From positions 10,218,392-10,282,391 of the forward strand of contig NC_080056.1 of NCBI RefSeq assembly GCF_026212465.1: a stretch of DNA of 64,000 bases. The letters are read 5' to 3'. The position numbers were made by a program, and so were the translations under genes. Source of the stretch: Amaranthus tricolor. Its lineage: Eukaryota > Streptophyta > Magnoliopsida > Caryophyllales > Amaranthaceae. The notes under the pieces are model-generated. The model was not told the origin of the DNA. It searched no databases and saw only the letters and a program-made list of their open reading frames with translations. The stretch's first letter is position 1. Each line of letters begins with the position of its first letter. Positions 47,908-59,463 of this stretch are shown here, piece after piece.

Positions 47908-49451
47908 TGATAGGTCGTTTATGTACTATCAAACAAATCCTAATATGCAACTAGTATAGCAGCAGTTAGGGTCGAATCCATAGAGAACAACGTAATAAAT
48001 AATTATTTTCCGGCTACCAATTGATTCTAAGTAACACACTAATTTGGAGAATATATGTCTAAACTAACTAAATGACTAGAGCACAAACAATTAAATTAGA
48101 AAGGTAAATCGATGATACTAAAACATCTAGGGATAAATTTCCCCACTAGCATGATATGATGACAATGAGATCCTACTATCCTTACAACAATCATAACCAA
48201 GTTCAATAGGATGAATACACCATTAAAGATACTAATAACTCCTTTCGAAGACTATTAGCTTCACTACCATACTATCAAACTTATTTTCATGGAATCAAGT
48301 ATAGTAATGACATTGAGCATAGTATTCTATAAGATCCAACAATCAAATCTATCTATTTTCATGAAGATTATCAAGCCCTTGATCTAAAAGGAAATTCATT
48401 CAACCCTAACTTTCGTTAGCGATTGAATGAATTGTTAACCACAATTTCCAAAATTTCTATTGAAAAACATGAGTTAACTAGCATAAGAAACTAAGCATGA
48501 ACAAGGATTATGCATAACAAAAAAGGGATTAGGATTCAATAATTCATCATCAACATCATGGCTAGGGTTCCATTTAACCCTAGATTAAGAAACTACTCAC
48601 ACATATCAATTGGAACAAAACAAGAATTAATTAAAGAAAACATGATTGAATGTAATAACAAGAAAAGGATAAAGAAATAATACTTGCAGTTGAATACCAA
48701 ACCATGAACGAAAGTAATTGAAAGTTAAAAGGCTTTTCTCCCAAAGTGAAGAATTAAAAGTATCTAAAAACAGAGAAAATGTTGCTCCCCTCCTTTTTGG
48801 TTACATTCCTCATCATTTAATAAAAACCGTGCGGAAAAACGGTTAATAGAGAAGGACCGGACCGGGTCTCTGGAAGACCGAACCGGGTTTCTGAAGACCG
48901 GACCGGGTCCGTGTGCTGAGGGTTTTTCATAGAGCAGAAATCACAGGACTCGACCGGGTTTAAGCAAGACCGGACCGGGTCCGTGTGTTGAACATTCAAG
49001 CAAGTGATTTTAGACAAAACCAGCCGGGTTTAAGCTAGACCCGACCGGGTCCTGGGCTTGGATGCTTACGTTCCTACTTCTTGCTTGAAATCACCCGGGT
49101 ATGAAAATACCCGCTCGGACACATCATCTTGTGCTTACTTTTCTTCATGAGAACGCGGCAAAAGTACAAACGAGACTCAACGGGACTAAAAGCATGTCCG
49201 ACTGGGCCCGTGAGCTCACAAAAGTGTCGTAATGCGGTCTCGAACTCTGCCAAATCTCGAAGCACGCATTCTAATGCTCAGGAGTGATCCGCATCCAATA
49301 CAAGAGTGGAGTAAAATGGCCTGAAATAATCAAAGACACACAAACCTCCAACCAAGCGTAAAACCACATGGAAAATGCGAAATCACACATCAAAATGCCA
49401 TAAAATGCAAGGGAAAGGAGCATAAAAATATAGTATGAAGTGCATCCATCA
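47908..49451 (-). repeat. 3' LTR (element sense) of the Athila-type derivative (1,544 bp)
   Basis: On the plus strand it runs TGATAGGTCGTTTATG to ATGCATCCATCA. It contains an array of GACCGGACCGGGT-like phrases at 48855-49050, with one unit fewer than the other LTR. Confidence 0.9.
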
Positions 49452-50709
49452 AACTCCCCCAAGCCAAACCCTTGCTTGTCCCCAAGCAAATGGACCATCA
49501 AAGAAAAGTGGAGATCATATAGGTCAACAAAGTTCTTCCCCAAAATTTTTTTGAAATTCATTTAAAAGCAACTTCAAACGTCTCGGCATTTAGGCGCACT
49601 CAACATCAATCCGGAATATCATAGCGCAATAAGGCTTTCACAATTCATCCAAAAGGTAACTAGTTAAAGCCATCGTAAACACATCATAAATCAAATGAAG
49701 AGGTACTCACGGGGCAACTCACCACTCCATCGTCGATGAGTCTAGAACTCATTACACACACTAAAGTAGTAAAAATGACTACTTCCATTCCCCAGCAGTG
49801 TTTCCCTCCCAACTCTTACACTCGTGTGTTTAAAAGGACAAAATGATCTCTCCAATACAAATAACATTCTAAAGAATTTCACTTTAACTTTGCTATCCTT
49901 CTCCTTCGAAAAAGACTTCAACTACCAAGAGAATCAAATCAGGCTAATAATGGATGTAACGTTGGCTAAGGTTATTGGTCATGCTAAAAATATGAGATCT
50001 AGTAGGGACAATAGGGAGTGAATACTCTTTTCTCGCAATTACACACACTTCGAGCAAGAACAACATACAACCAATCTTAAATGAATTAACCAGCGAAATT
50101 TCGAGCTTCTAGAAGGACAAGACATAACCCCTTTATTTGAACATTTAACTATAAACATAAATCATGTTTTTTTTTGATGATTTTTATTTATTTATTTATT
50201 TTTATTTTTTTGAAGGAAATAGTACTTGGGGGTGTCTATATACAGAAGAATTTAAAAGAAACTCGAGATTTTACAATTATGGATCAGTAACCACACCAAT
50301 AACCAACATCAAACTTAAATAACCAATTCACTCCCTAAGGTGTAAGGGGGAAATGTTGGGATTGTGGAGTTTTAGTAATGCGGGTTGAAAGAAAAGAGGC
50401 TCAAGCTCAAGAGGGCTAAAACCTAAAGTCAAGTAGTGCAAGGTGGCTTTTTAGTCCATGTGGTTTCAAGTAATATCTAAGCCTGAAAATCATTTTCAAC
50501 CAGGTATAGCTAGTCAAATTCTAAGAGGAGTAAAGCAAAGTCAAGATCAGTCTAGCCCCTAATAGGCGTCCTAACAGATAATGCACACACATTTGAATAG
50601 GCTTACTCACCAGCTAACCTACTCATGCTCATGAGGCAATTAAATGCCACTTAACTGGTTCTCAAATTAGGAGTGTTTGTGGTTTGCCTCTGACATCCAA
50701 ATAACAGTA
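49452..50709 (-). other. Polypurine tract and 3' non-coding region of the Athila-type element
   Basis: Adjacent to the LTR, the minus strand reads GCTTGGGGGAGTT, the plus-strand primer. The rest is non-coding, with a T-rich run near 50165-50215. It carries no env-like open frame that I could recognise. Confidence 0.7.
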
Positions 50710-52191
50710 TCACATGCCAAAATACCAGTCAAAATATTTTGCAAAATTCATTTTAGGGGAAAGGACAATGTTACACATATACAGGAGATTCCAACAGTTC
50801 TCATCAAGCCATAACACTTTTTTTTGTATGCATGCGAGAAATGATAAAAAATATGCAGTTGCATGAGTGAGTGAGCGGCAAGTGATTATCCCCCCCCAAG
50901 CCAGTCCAAGCGCGGTCCTCAGTATTTGGCACAAGATCAAATTAATGATCACTTGCCTGAACCACCACCTCCAGAACCAGAGGGACCACATCTTATGAGT
51001 GCAGAATGAGGGATTAATACCCTTGATGTCATCAATAGTGTATCCAATAACACTCTTATACTTTTTCGAAATTGTGAGCAATCGCTCAATTTGAGTGCCA
51101 TTGAGTTCAGCATTGACAGTAACAGGGTAAGTGTCATTATCCTCCAGAAAGACATACTTCAAAGAAGGGGGAAGGGGTTTTAATTTTACTAGAGGAGGCG
51201 TGGTACACTCCTTTCGTTCCTCAATGGTGAACACCTTCCAAGGTGGGGTGTCCTCAAACTTAGCTTTTGTAGGAACAAATGTAGGTGCAGCATCTAAAAC
51301 TCGAACCATCTCAATCACATCGGCCCTATCCTTCTCATAGTTGCCTTTAATAACTGTATAAAGTGGATCAACAATGGAGGGTGTGGACTCCCTCTCTGTA
51401 ATAGCATCGACTATCGCATCCACCCGATAAACAGTCTCCCCAATGGCAGGATATTCCATGGATGAGGGGAGGTGGAAATGTAGTTGTTCTCCCAAAATCT
51501 CAAGTGATAATTTCCCATTCTTCACATCAAAAATGGCTGATGTAGTCTTTAAAAAATCACGACCCAAAATCACCGTAATGCGGGCATCCTCTTTCATATC
51601 CATGATGACGAAATCGCAGGGTACGAAGTAATTACCAACTTGGACGGGTAAATCCTCAAGAATACCAACTGGGTATCTCACAGATCGATCGTCTAATTGT
51701 ATGGACATCTGAGTAGCTTTCATCTCACCATTGATCTTTTTGCATAATGTTAATGGCATCACACTCACACTAGCCCCTAAATCAGCAAGGGCTACAGCAT
51801 ACACATCGTTCCCCAACTTCAGTGGGATAGGAAAACTACCAGGATCAGCTTGTTTCTTAGGAACCTTGCATTGCAAAATAGCGCTACATTGCCCATTTAA
51901 AGTTTCCACCACACTCTCCTCTAGCTTGCGTTTATTGAAAATGATGTCCTTGAGGAACTTAGCATAAGAGGGCATTTCCTTAATGGCTTCTAAGAAGGGG
52001 ATGATCTGTAACTTGCTCAAAACGTGAAGAAATTTTTCCATATTTATGCTCAAGCTTCGCCTGTGCCAATCTCGAAGGAAATGGCACTGGTGGTGTGTAA
52101 GTTCGACCGGCAATTGTGGGCTTGTCTGAATTGACTGGGTCATCCGTTTTTTCTTCAGAAACTTCATCATTAGTTCCTGAATCTGGAACAA
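50710..52191 (-). pseudogene. Athila-type protease region, truncated before RT
   Basis: The minus-strand frame has LLSKLQIIPFLEAIKEMP, YAKFLKDIIFNKRKLEE, then IPLKLGNDVYAVALADLGAS and VSVMPLTLCKKI, where DLGAS is the retropepsin-type active site found in Athila elements. Next come FVIMDMKEDARITVILGRDF and LKTTSAIFDVKNGKLSLEI. The end reads KYKSVIGYTIDDIKGINPSF and CTHK, which normally leads into RT, but the frame then runs into unrelated sequence. RT, RNase H and integrase are deleted at about 50,990-51,000. No stop interrupts the protease part. Confidence 0.85.
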
Positions 52192-53634
52192 TAATAGGTG
52201 AAGTCTTTACCTTAGGGGTTGGATCATGATGTGTCCTACCACTCCTCGTAGTTACTGCATTGAGTTGCTGATGGGGGGATGTGGTTGGGTTCTTTTCTGT
52301 GTTTCCCGGAAGTTGCCCCTTTTGCATGGACAAGTTACTCAATTGCTGTGCCATTTGAGCCATCTGAGTATCGATCATTTTGTTGTAGGCCAAAATCTGA
52401 TTAATGGAGGTGCTGAAGTATTCATTTTGCTTGCTTTGGGTAGCAATAAAGTTCTCCATCAAACTCTCAAGGTTGGACTTCGGTGGATGTTGCTGTTGAG
52501 GTGGGAAGGGAGGTCTCTGTTGGAAACCCGATGGTATGTTGTACGAGGATGAGGGATTCTGGGCATTGTTGTTTCTGTAGGAAAAATTTGGATGATCCTC
52601 CATCCTGGGTTGAAGGTGTTGGAATAGGGATTGTATTGCTGTCTGGCATTTTAATTTTGGATGACATTGACTTGTTCCACAGCAGCAACCCCTTCGGCTT
52701 GAAGTTGGCAATCAACACTAGAATGTCCATTTAAGCCACAAGCACCACAGACTTTATTTACTGCAGCTACATCTAGTTGCTCAACCTTCCTTGTCAAAGC
52801 CTGCACATTATTAGTCAAAGCAGCAATAACATCCACTTCATACCTATCACCTCGCTTTGGAGTTGATTGTTCTCGCCAGTGGTAATTTGAGGCCATGTCA
52901 TCAAGAATTTTCTTGGCCTGGGTCAGTGTATTCATCATGAAGTTACCCCCAGCAGCAGCATCCAAAGAAGTCTGAATCTCATGCCTCAAAGCATTGTAGA
53001 GTGTCTCAATAACCATCCAATCTGGTAATCCGTGATGTGGGCATTTTCTGATTAGACTTTTAAATCTCTCCCATGAATCATAGAGTGATTCCCCGTCTTT
53101 TTGCTTGAAAGTAGAGATCTCATTTCGGTACTTTGAAGTTTTTCCGGGTGGGTAGTATCGATGCAAGAATGCCTTTTTCAGAGCCTCCCAAGTAGCAATG
53201 GAGTTGGGTTCTTCTTCACGTAGCCACTCCTTAGCCGCCCTCGCAAAAGAAAAAGGGAAAGCTATCAACATTAATTGATCGGAGGTGACGTTGTTGTACT
53301 TGTGTGTCATGCACTTGTCGATGAACAGATTAATGTGATCAGTTGGGCTCTCATTTTCAATACCATGAAATTGATCCTGAGCAATCCAATTGAAAAATGC
53401 TGACCGGATCTCATACTGGTTCCCGGTAATCTCTGGTCTCACAATGCTAGTAGTGACAATGCTAGCATCAGGGGTGAGGTAATCCAGGAGGGGTTTCTCT
53501 GGTGTTTCAGCTATGGTTAAATCTTCCCTTCTCTTGTTTCTTCGCCTTCTTTGCCTAGAGTTGAGTCTTCTTGCTGTTGCTTCAATTTCAGGGTCAAAAG
53601 GTACTAGTTCGTGTCCCTATCGTCTGGTTTGCAT
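51980..53634 (-). pseudogene. Athila-type gag
   Basis: ATG on the minus strand at 53634 is followed by a TAG at codon 6. The frame then reads ELVPFDPEIEATARRLNS and a Lys/Arg-rich stretch. From 53442 it encodes the gag domain: RPEITGNQYEIRSAFFNWI, ESPTDHINLFIDKCMT, FPFSFARAAKEWLREEEP, KAFLHRYYPPGKTSKYRNEI and GLPDWMVIETLYNALRHE, then a CCHC knuckle, CGACGLNGHSSVDC. A frame change at about 52650-52710 leads into a Gln/Pro/Asn-rich tail (51980-52711). This is the retroelement's structural protein. Confidence 0.87.
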
Positions 53635-53754
53635 GCAACAAAAGAAACTAAAAGCAAAGGGTTAAATAGATAGGGGAGGGGGGACATAACCGAAGCGAAA
53701 TCAGAGAGAAAGAATCAATTTAAACTCAAAAAATAAACACTAAACTAATCCGTT

Positions 53755-53779
53755 GTTCCCCGGCAACGACGCCAATATT
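53755..53779 (-). promoter_or_regulatory. Primer binding site of the Athila-type element
   Basis: Just inside the LTR the minus strand reads TTGGCGTCGTTGCCGGGG, the PBS form common in Athila/Calypso elements (with GCC in place of GTC), usually assigned to an Asp or Arg tRNA. Confidence 0.8.
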
Positions 53780-55344
53780 TGATAGGTCATTTATGTACTA
53801 TCAAAAAAAATCCTAATATGCAACAGGTATAGCAGCAGTTAGGGTCGAATCCACAGAGAAAAACGTAGTAAATAATTATTTTCCGGCTACCAATTGATTC
53901 TAAGTAACACACAAATTTGGAGAATATATGTCTAAACTAACTAAATGACTAGAGCACAAACAATTAAATTAGAAAGGTAAATCGATGATACTAAAACATC
54001 TACGGATAAATTTCCCCACTAGCATGATATGATGGCAATGAGATCCTACTACCCTCACAACAATTATAACCAAGTTCAATATGATGAATACACCATTAAA
54101 GATACTAATAACTCCTTTCGAAGACTATTAGCTTCACTACCATACTATCAAACCTATTTTCATGGAATCAAGTATAGTAATGACATTGAGCATAGTATTC
54201 TATAAGATCCAACAATCAAATCTATCTATTTTCATGAAGATTATCAAGCCCTTGATCTAAAAGGCAATTCATTCAACCCTAACTTTCGTTAGCGATTGAA
54301 TGAATTGTTAACCACAATTTCCAAAATTTTTATTGAAAAACATGAGTTAACTAGCATAAGAAACCAAGAATGAACAAGGATTATGCATAACAAAAAGGGA
54401 TTAGGATTCAATAATTCATCATCAACATCATGGCTAGGGTTCCATCTAACCCTAGATTAAGAAACTACTCACACATATCAATTGGAACAAAACAAGAATT
54501 AATTAAAGAAAACATGATTGAAAGTAATAACATGAAAAGGATAAAGAAATAATACTTGAAGTTGAATACCAAACGATGAACGAAAGTAATTGAAAGTTAA
54601 AAGGCTTTTCTCCCAAAGTGAAGAATTAAAAGTATCTAAAAACAGAGAAAATGTTGTTCCCCTCCTTTTTGGTTACATTCCTCATCATTTAATAAAAACC
54701 GTGCGGAAAAACGGTTATTAGAGCAGGACCGGACCAGGTCTCTGGAAGACCGGACCGGGTTTCTGGAAGACCGGATCGGGTTTTTGAAGACTGGACCGGG
54801 TCCGTGTGCTGAGGGTTTTCCATAGAGCAGAAATCACAGGACTCGACCGGATTTAAGCAAGACCGGACCGGGTCCGTGGGTTGAACATTCAAGCAAGTGA
54901 TTTTAGACAAACCCGGCCGGGTTTAAGCTAGACCCGACCGGCTCCTGGGCTTGGATGCTTACGTTCCTATTTCTTGCTTGAAATCACCCGGGTATGAAAA
55001 TACCCGCTCGGGCACATCATCTTGTGCTTACTTTTCTTCATGAGAACGCGACAAAAGTACAAACAAGACTCAACGGGACTAAAAGCATGTCCGACTGGGC
55101 CTGTGAGCTCACAAAAGTGTCGTAATGCGGTCTCGAACTCTGCCAAATCTCGAAGCACGCATTCTAATGCTCAGGAGTGACCCGCTTCCAATACAAGAGT
55201 GGAGTAAAATGGCCTGAAATAATCAAAGACACACAAAACTCCAACCAAGCGTAAAACCACATGGAAAATGCGAAATCACACATCAAAATGCCATAAAATG
55301 CAAGGGAAAGGAGCATAAAAATATAGTATGAAGTGCATACATCA
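53780..55344 (-). repeat. 5' LTR (element sense) of the Athila-type derivative (1,565 bp)
   Basis: On the plus strand it runs TGATAGGTCATTTATG to GTGCATACATCA. It is 21 bp longer than its partner, mostly from one extra GACCGGATCGGGTTT unit near 54765-54785. Confidence 0.9.
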
Positions 55345-55588
55345 AAGGACAATCAAGGTAACAATGTTGAAAAACTCGAGTCCGAATACTCACAAAGTAA
55401 TTTGGAATTCGTGTCCAAAAACTATAGAGCATAAAATTATATCAGATGTATGTTAAATGTGCTTTCTTTAAAGGCTAGTTACAAGAGGAAGTATATGTTA
55501 AACAACCAATTGGTTTTGAAAATTCGAATTTGCCTAATCATGTATTTAAACTAAACAAAGCATTATATGGCTTGAAACAAGCTCCAAG
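55345..55588 (+). pseudogene. Copia copy 2 gag remnant fused by deletion to RT
   Basis: 55345-55430 matches copy 1 gag (GACAATCAAGG then ...GAGTCCGAATACTCACAAAG). At about 55437 it passes directly to RT sequence, YQMYVKCAFFKG then QEEVYVKQPIGFENS and LNKALYGLKQAP. About 3.4 kb present in copy 1 (rest of gag, protease, integrase, start of RT) is absent. Confidence 0.8.
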
Positions 55589-57898
55589 TGTAACATTCGG
55601 GAAAATTAATATTTTAAGACGAGTAATTTTAATAGAATTATCAGTGCGAGAATGACCTTACATACACATGACATACAATATTCTTAATTTAACTTCTTCT
55701 TTTCTTTTCCTTTTCTTAAAAAAAATAAATAAATAAAATAAAATAAAATAAAAATTAAAAAAAAAACCCAAACCCTTTCTTCTTCTTTCTCACGCGAGGA
55801 ACTCAAGAAAACCAGGCAACCATTTTTCTCCTCCCTTCCCTTTCGTATGAACCAGCAAGAACACCTTCCTCCTTCTCTCTCGCCGCCATATCCTTTGAAA
55901 ATGGCGGATTTACACTGAAATTCTTCAACTAATAGTCGATCTCCTTTCCTTTACGACATTCCTCTTTGAATCTTTAAACCTTTATTTCTCGAAATTTCTT
56001 TGAAGAAAACGTCAATGGCTGCGAGGGCACGACTCGTTCTTCTTCCCTCTGATCTTCGAAGGACCTGCGTGCAAAATCAGTAAGTCCTTGTTCTTCCCTT
56101 CGTGATTTTCAAGATAGATTATCTATACTTCTACATTCTTAATTGTTTTGTGTAAATTATGGCTAATTGATTTTTCCTGTTCATTTTCCTCTGAATTCGA
56201 ACCATAAAGAGTATAGAATCATTCGAAATCTTCCTTCATTGACTTGAATTCTGCCGATTTGGGGAAGGAATCAGTGAGTTTTGGTCCCGTTGATTAAACA
56301 TCAAATTTAAGCCGAAAATAAAGCTTTGAACCTGAATATTTTTCGTTTCTTGCTGCTACAAACAAAAGGTAGTTCTTCTTGATTTCTTCCTTGTTTTTCC
56401 TTAATAATTATACTCTTATTCATATACTTTCCCTTGCATAATCTTTCATTCATGTGTTAAACCCAAATGTTGTTGAATCTTGGAATATGTATGAATTAGT
56501 AATGAGACATTAAATTGGAAATTCATGGAAAATGTGTTGAGTATTGCTAGATTCTTGGACTATTACTGGAATGTTTGATGTTTAGTATTGAATTAGATGG
56601 ACTTGTGGGTTGAGATTAGATTAATGGATATGGAGATTTAAGATTGGTTAAGAAACATTTGTTATTGATAAATATAGATCAATGTGAAGATGAGAACTTA
56701 TTGTGGATTATAATTTAGTAGAAGACTACTCTAATGATTTAATTTTGATTAATTTAGTATTCTTAGATGTTTCTTTTGAATCTTGTTGATTGAGGAGTTA
56801 AATGTTTAAATTGGTGTTAATTAGATGAATTAATGGAGGATTATGGATGTGGTAAACCGAGAATGTTGAAAAATCTAGATATGGTTATGAACTTTACTTT
56901 ATTATAATGTATTGAGGATTAGAACATGTACTGTTAAGATAAATAGGAATTCTAAAATATGACCTTAGATTTATCTATAGTCATAGGAGGAGATGTAATA
57001 AGTTATGTGTTAGTAAAGTTGTATCGAATGCTCTTGAGTGATGTTATGATCTTGTTATTCTTCAGGAAACGATTTCTCTGCACGCTCTTTCTAGTTGATA
57101 GCTGCGAATCGATCACGGCTCTTTGAAGCGTCGTCTTTGGTGAGTAGTAGCAGTCCCTTAGAGGGTCTGATCAGACTACTTTCTTGAAAATAAACTTTTT
57201 ACTAAAGCTCTTTGAATTGGAAATTGTTGAGACAAATGTTGTTGTGAATGTTTATGCTGATATTATGATATGGTCAATGGATCGGGCTTGCGAGCTGGTC
57301 ATTGATGGAGTTGAGGAACATTGTTCCCTGCTCCCTGTTTGAAGCGAATTGTCATTGAGATATTGACTAGCTTCACCTGAGAGTGACATAGCCTTAGAGC
57401 TATGGATGTTCCTCTCAACTAGACTCCCTGTGCGCACATAGATCTAGGAAACTGATGTTGCTTTTAATCCTATGATTTAAATTACTGTGTTTTGTTGTTT
57501 GGATTGTTACTTCTCATTCAGTTTAATCTGACCTTCTGTTGTTTCCATCTTTTAGTTTGATTACAGATCGGAACCGGTCGGGAACGATGGGTAGCGGTGA
57601 TTGAATATCGTTCCAAGGATGTATATTGATTTGAGCACGTAGGAATTTGTAGATTTGTATTAGGATTTTGGATAAATGTAAATTTGTTTTGGCTGTGCTG
57701 GTTATATTGGACTTGTAGAGAATTGTATGATTATCTTGTGTATTAGTTAGATGTTGGTTTTGGGATTTAGCTGCGTTAGTCACGTTGAAGAGCTTGTGAC
57801 CTCTTTGCTTGAGTTTTGGAAGTGTGATTTCAGTTTCTTGGGAAACGAACCCAGTGATGACCCTGTTTACCTAGTCAACGGTAAGTCGGGTTGTTACA
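55589..57898 (+). mobile_element. Solo LTR, 2,310 bp, gypsy-type, inserted in copia RT
   Basis: It starts TGTAACATTCGGGAAAA and ends AAGTCGGGTTGTTACA, with TSD CCAAG at 55584-55588 and 57899-57903. In copy 1 the same RT position reads uninterrupted CAAGCTCCAAAGGCTTGG. The terminal sequences resemble long LTRs of Tekay/Del-type gypsy elements. There is no gag-pol, so it is a solo LTR left by unequal recombination, or a small unknown element. An A-rich block (AATAAATAAAATAAAATAAA) sits at about 55721-55770. No convincing coding sequence is seen. Confidence 0.75.
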
Positions 57899-57903
57899 CC
57901 AAG

Positions 57904-58952
57904 GGCTTGGTATGACAAATTTAGCTCACATTTACTTGAGAATAAAATTGATAAAACACTTTTTATTAAGACTAAAGGAAAAGATATTCTTGTTGTTCAA
58001 GTATATGTTGATGATATATTGTTTGGAGCTGCTAATGATTCTTTATGCAAGGAATTTTCTGAGATCATATGCAATGAATTCGAAATGAGCATGATGAGAG
58101 ACTTAACATTTTTTTCTTGGACTACAAATAAAGCAAACGAAAGATGGCATATTTATTTGTCAAAGTAAATATGTTAGAGATCTTTTAAAGAAGTACAATA
58201 TGTATAGATTCTAAAGTGCCAATACGCCTATGAGTTGAACACTAAGTTTAGATCAAGATATAAATGGTAAGAGTGTTCATTAAAAGTCTTATAGAGGTAT
58301 GATTGGTTCTTTATTATATTTAACAGCTAATCGCCCGGGTATAATGTTTAGTGTTTGTTTATGTGCTCGTTTTCAAGCTAACCTAAAAGAATCTCACTTA
58401 ACAGCAGTTAAGAGAATCTTTAGATATTTGTAGGGGACTAAAGACTTCGGTCTATAGTATCCTAGTTGTGGAAATTTTGCTTTGATTGGTTTTTCAGATG
58501 CGGATTATGCTGGTTATCAGGTGGATAGAAAGAGCACTTCAGGATCATGTCAATTCTTGGGATCATCTTTGATTTTATGGTATTCTAAAAAGCAAAATTC
58601 AGTGGCTTTATCTACGGCTAAAGTGGAATACATAGTAGCCGGTGCATATTGCTCTCAAATTTTATGGATTGCACAACAGCTTCGAGATCTTGGAGTTGAT
58701 ATCAAAGGTATTCCAATTAAGTGTGACAATACAAGTGCAATTTGTATTACTAAAAATCCAGTTCAACATTCACGTACAAAACACATTGAGGTACGTTACC
58801 ACTTCATACGTGATCATGTTGAAAAAGTTAATATTACTTTATCTTTCATTCCTACAGAAAACCAATTACCTGATAAATTTACAAAACCTTTAAGCCCTGA
58901 TCGTTTTGCACATATTCGTATGGAACTTGGAATGTTGAATGATTTGGCATGA
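57904..58952 (+). pseudogene. Copia copy 2 RT (3' part) and RNase H
   Basis: It continues RT as AWYDKFSSHLLENKIDKTLF, IKTKGKDILVVQVYVDDI (catalytic YVDD present), LCKEFSEIICNEFEMSMM, then frameshifts near 58110 and stops near 58215 and 58430. RNase H is open from 58482 to the stop at 58950: DADYAGYQVDRKSTSGSCQF, KKQNSVALSTAKVEYIVAG, DNTSAICITKNPVQHSRTKH and ENQLPDKFTKPLSPDRF. The catalytic-region Glu of the usual AEAEY is replaced (TAKVEY). Confidence 0.88.
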
Positions 58953-59463
58953 ACTTGGGGGGAGTAAGGGCAAAATAAACACTCAGTATGTATTTAGGGG
59001 GAGTATTTTAATTGATTATTCTAGTAATTGCATGATTAGCTTACATGAAAAATTTGTGTGATTGCAAGAGAAATATACGTATTTTTTAATAGATTAACGT
59101 ATATTTAAGGATTGAAAAATAAATTTTAATTTCTGAAAATATACTTTATATATAAAAATGGGATTTAAAATTAAATACCTTTAATTAATATTGTTGTTTT
59201 GGAAATAAAATTGGTCATCAAACTACACTATAAAAAAATCAGTTGATGTATCTTGTCCCATTTCAACTAAGCTATAAATTTCTCTCATAATTGTGATTAC
59301 ATTCACTCCCTCACGTCACTCTTAGTCCCCAAAACGGGTCAAAATTTTAAATGGCATTCATAATTGCATTTTACTAATATGACAAATCACAACTTTGTTG
59401 TGTCAAATCCATTGTACTTGTTTTGGCCTTTTAAACTCCTTGTGAATCATCCGTTTCCATACT
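58953..59463 (+). other. Copia copy 2 pol-ORF3 spacer
   Basis: It contains GGGGGGAGTAAGG (58958) and GGGGGAGTATTT (58995), the same internal purine blocks as in copy 1 after RNase H. Otherwise AT-rich. Confidence 0.5.

Larger units (their letters stand above)
47908..55344 (-). mobile_element. Athila-type Ty3-gypsy derivative (7,437 bp) lacking RT and integrase
   Basis: LTRs lie at 47908-49451 and 53780-55344. The 5-bp flanks AATGA (47903-47907) and AAGGA (55345-55349) form a one-mismatch TSD. The element reads on the minus strand: LTR, PBS (TTGGCGTCGTTGCCGGGG), gag, protease, non-coding DNA, purine tract, LTR. The gag sequence, PBS and the CTTGGGGGAG purine tract are typical of the Athila/Calypso group. 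RT, RNase H and integrase are absent between the protease region and 50.7 kb. Its LTRs appear only ~2-4% different in the parts I compared. Confidence 0.88.

Noticed and set aside
49074..49561. Minus-strand open frames in LTR sequence (also 54967-55352)
   Set aside because: They recur in both LTRs of the Athila-type element and have no recognised domain; LTRs are not expected to code.
57252..57783. Minus-strand open frames in the 2.3-kb solo LTR as a captured gene
   Set aside because: No domain recognised and boundaries fit an LTR with TSD; they look like chance frames.
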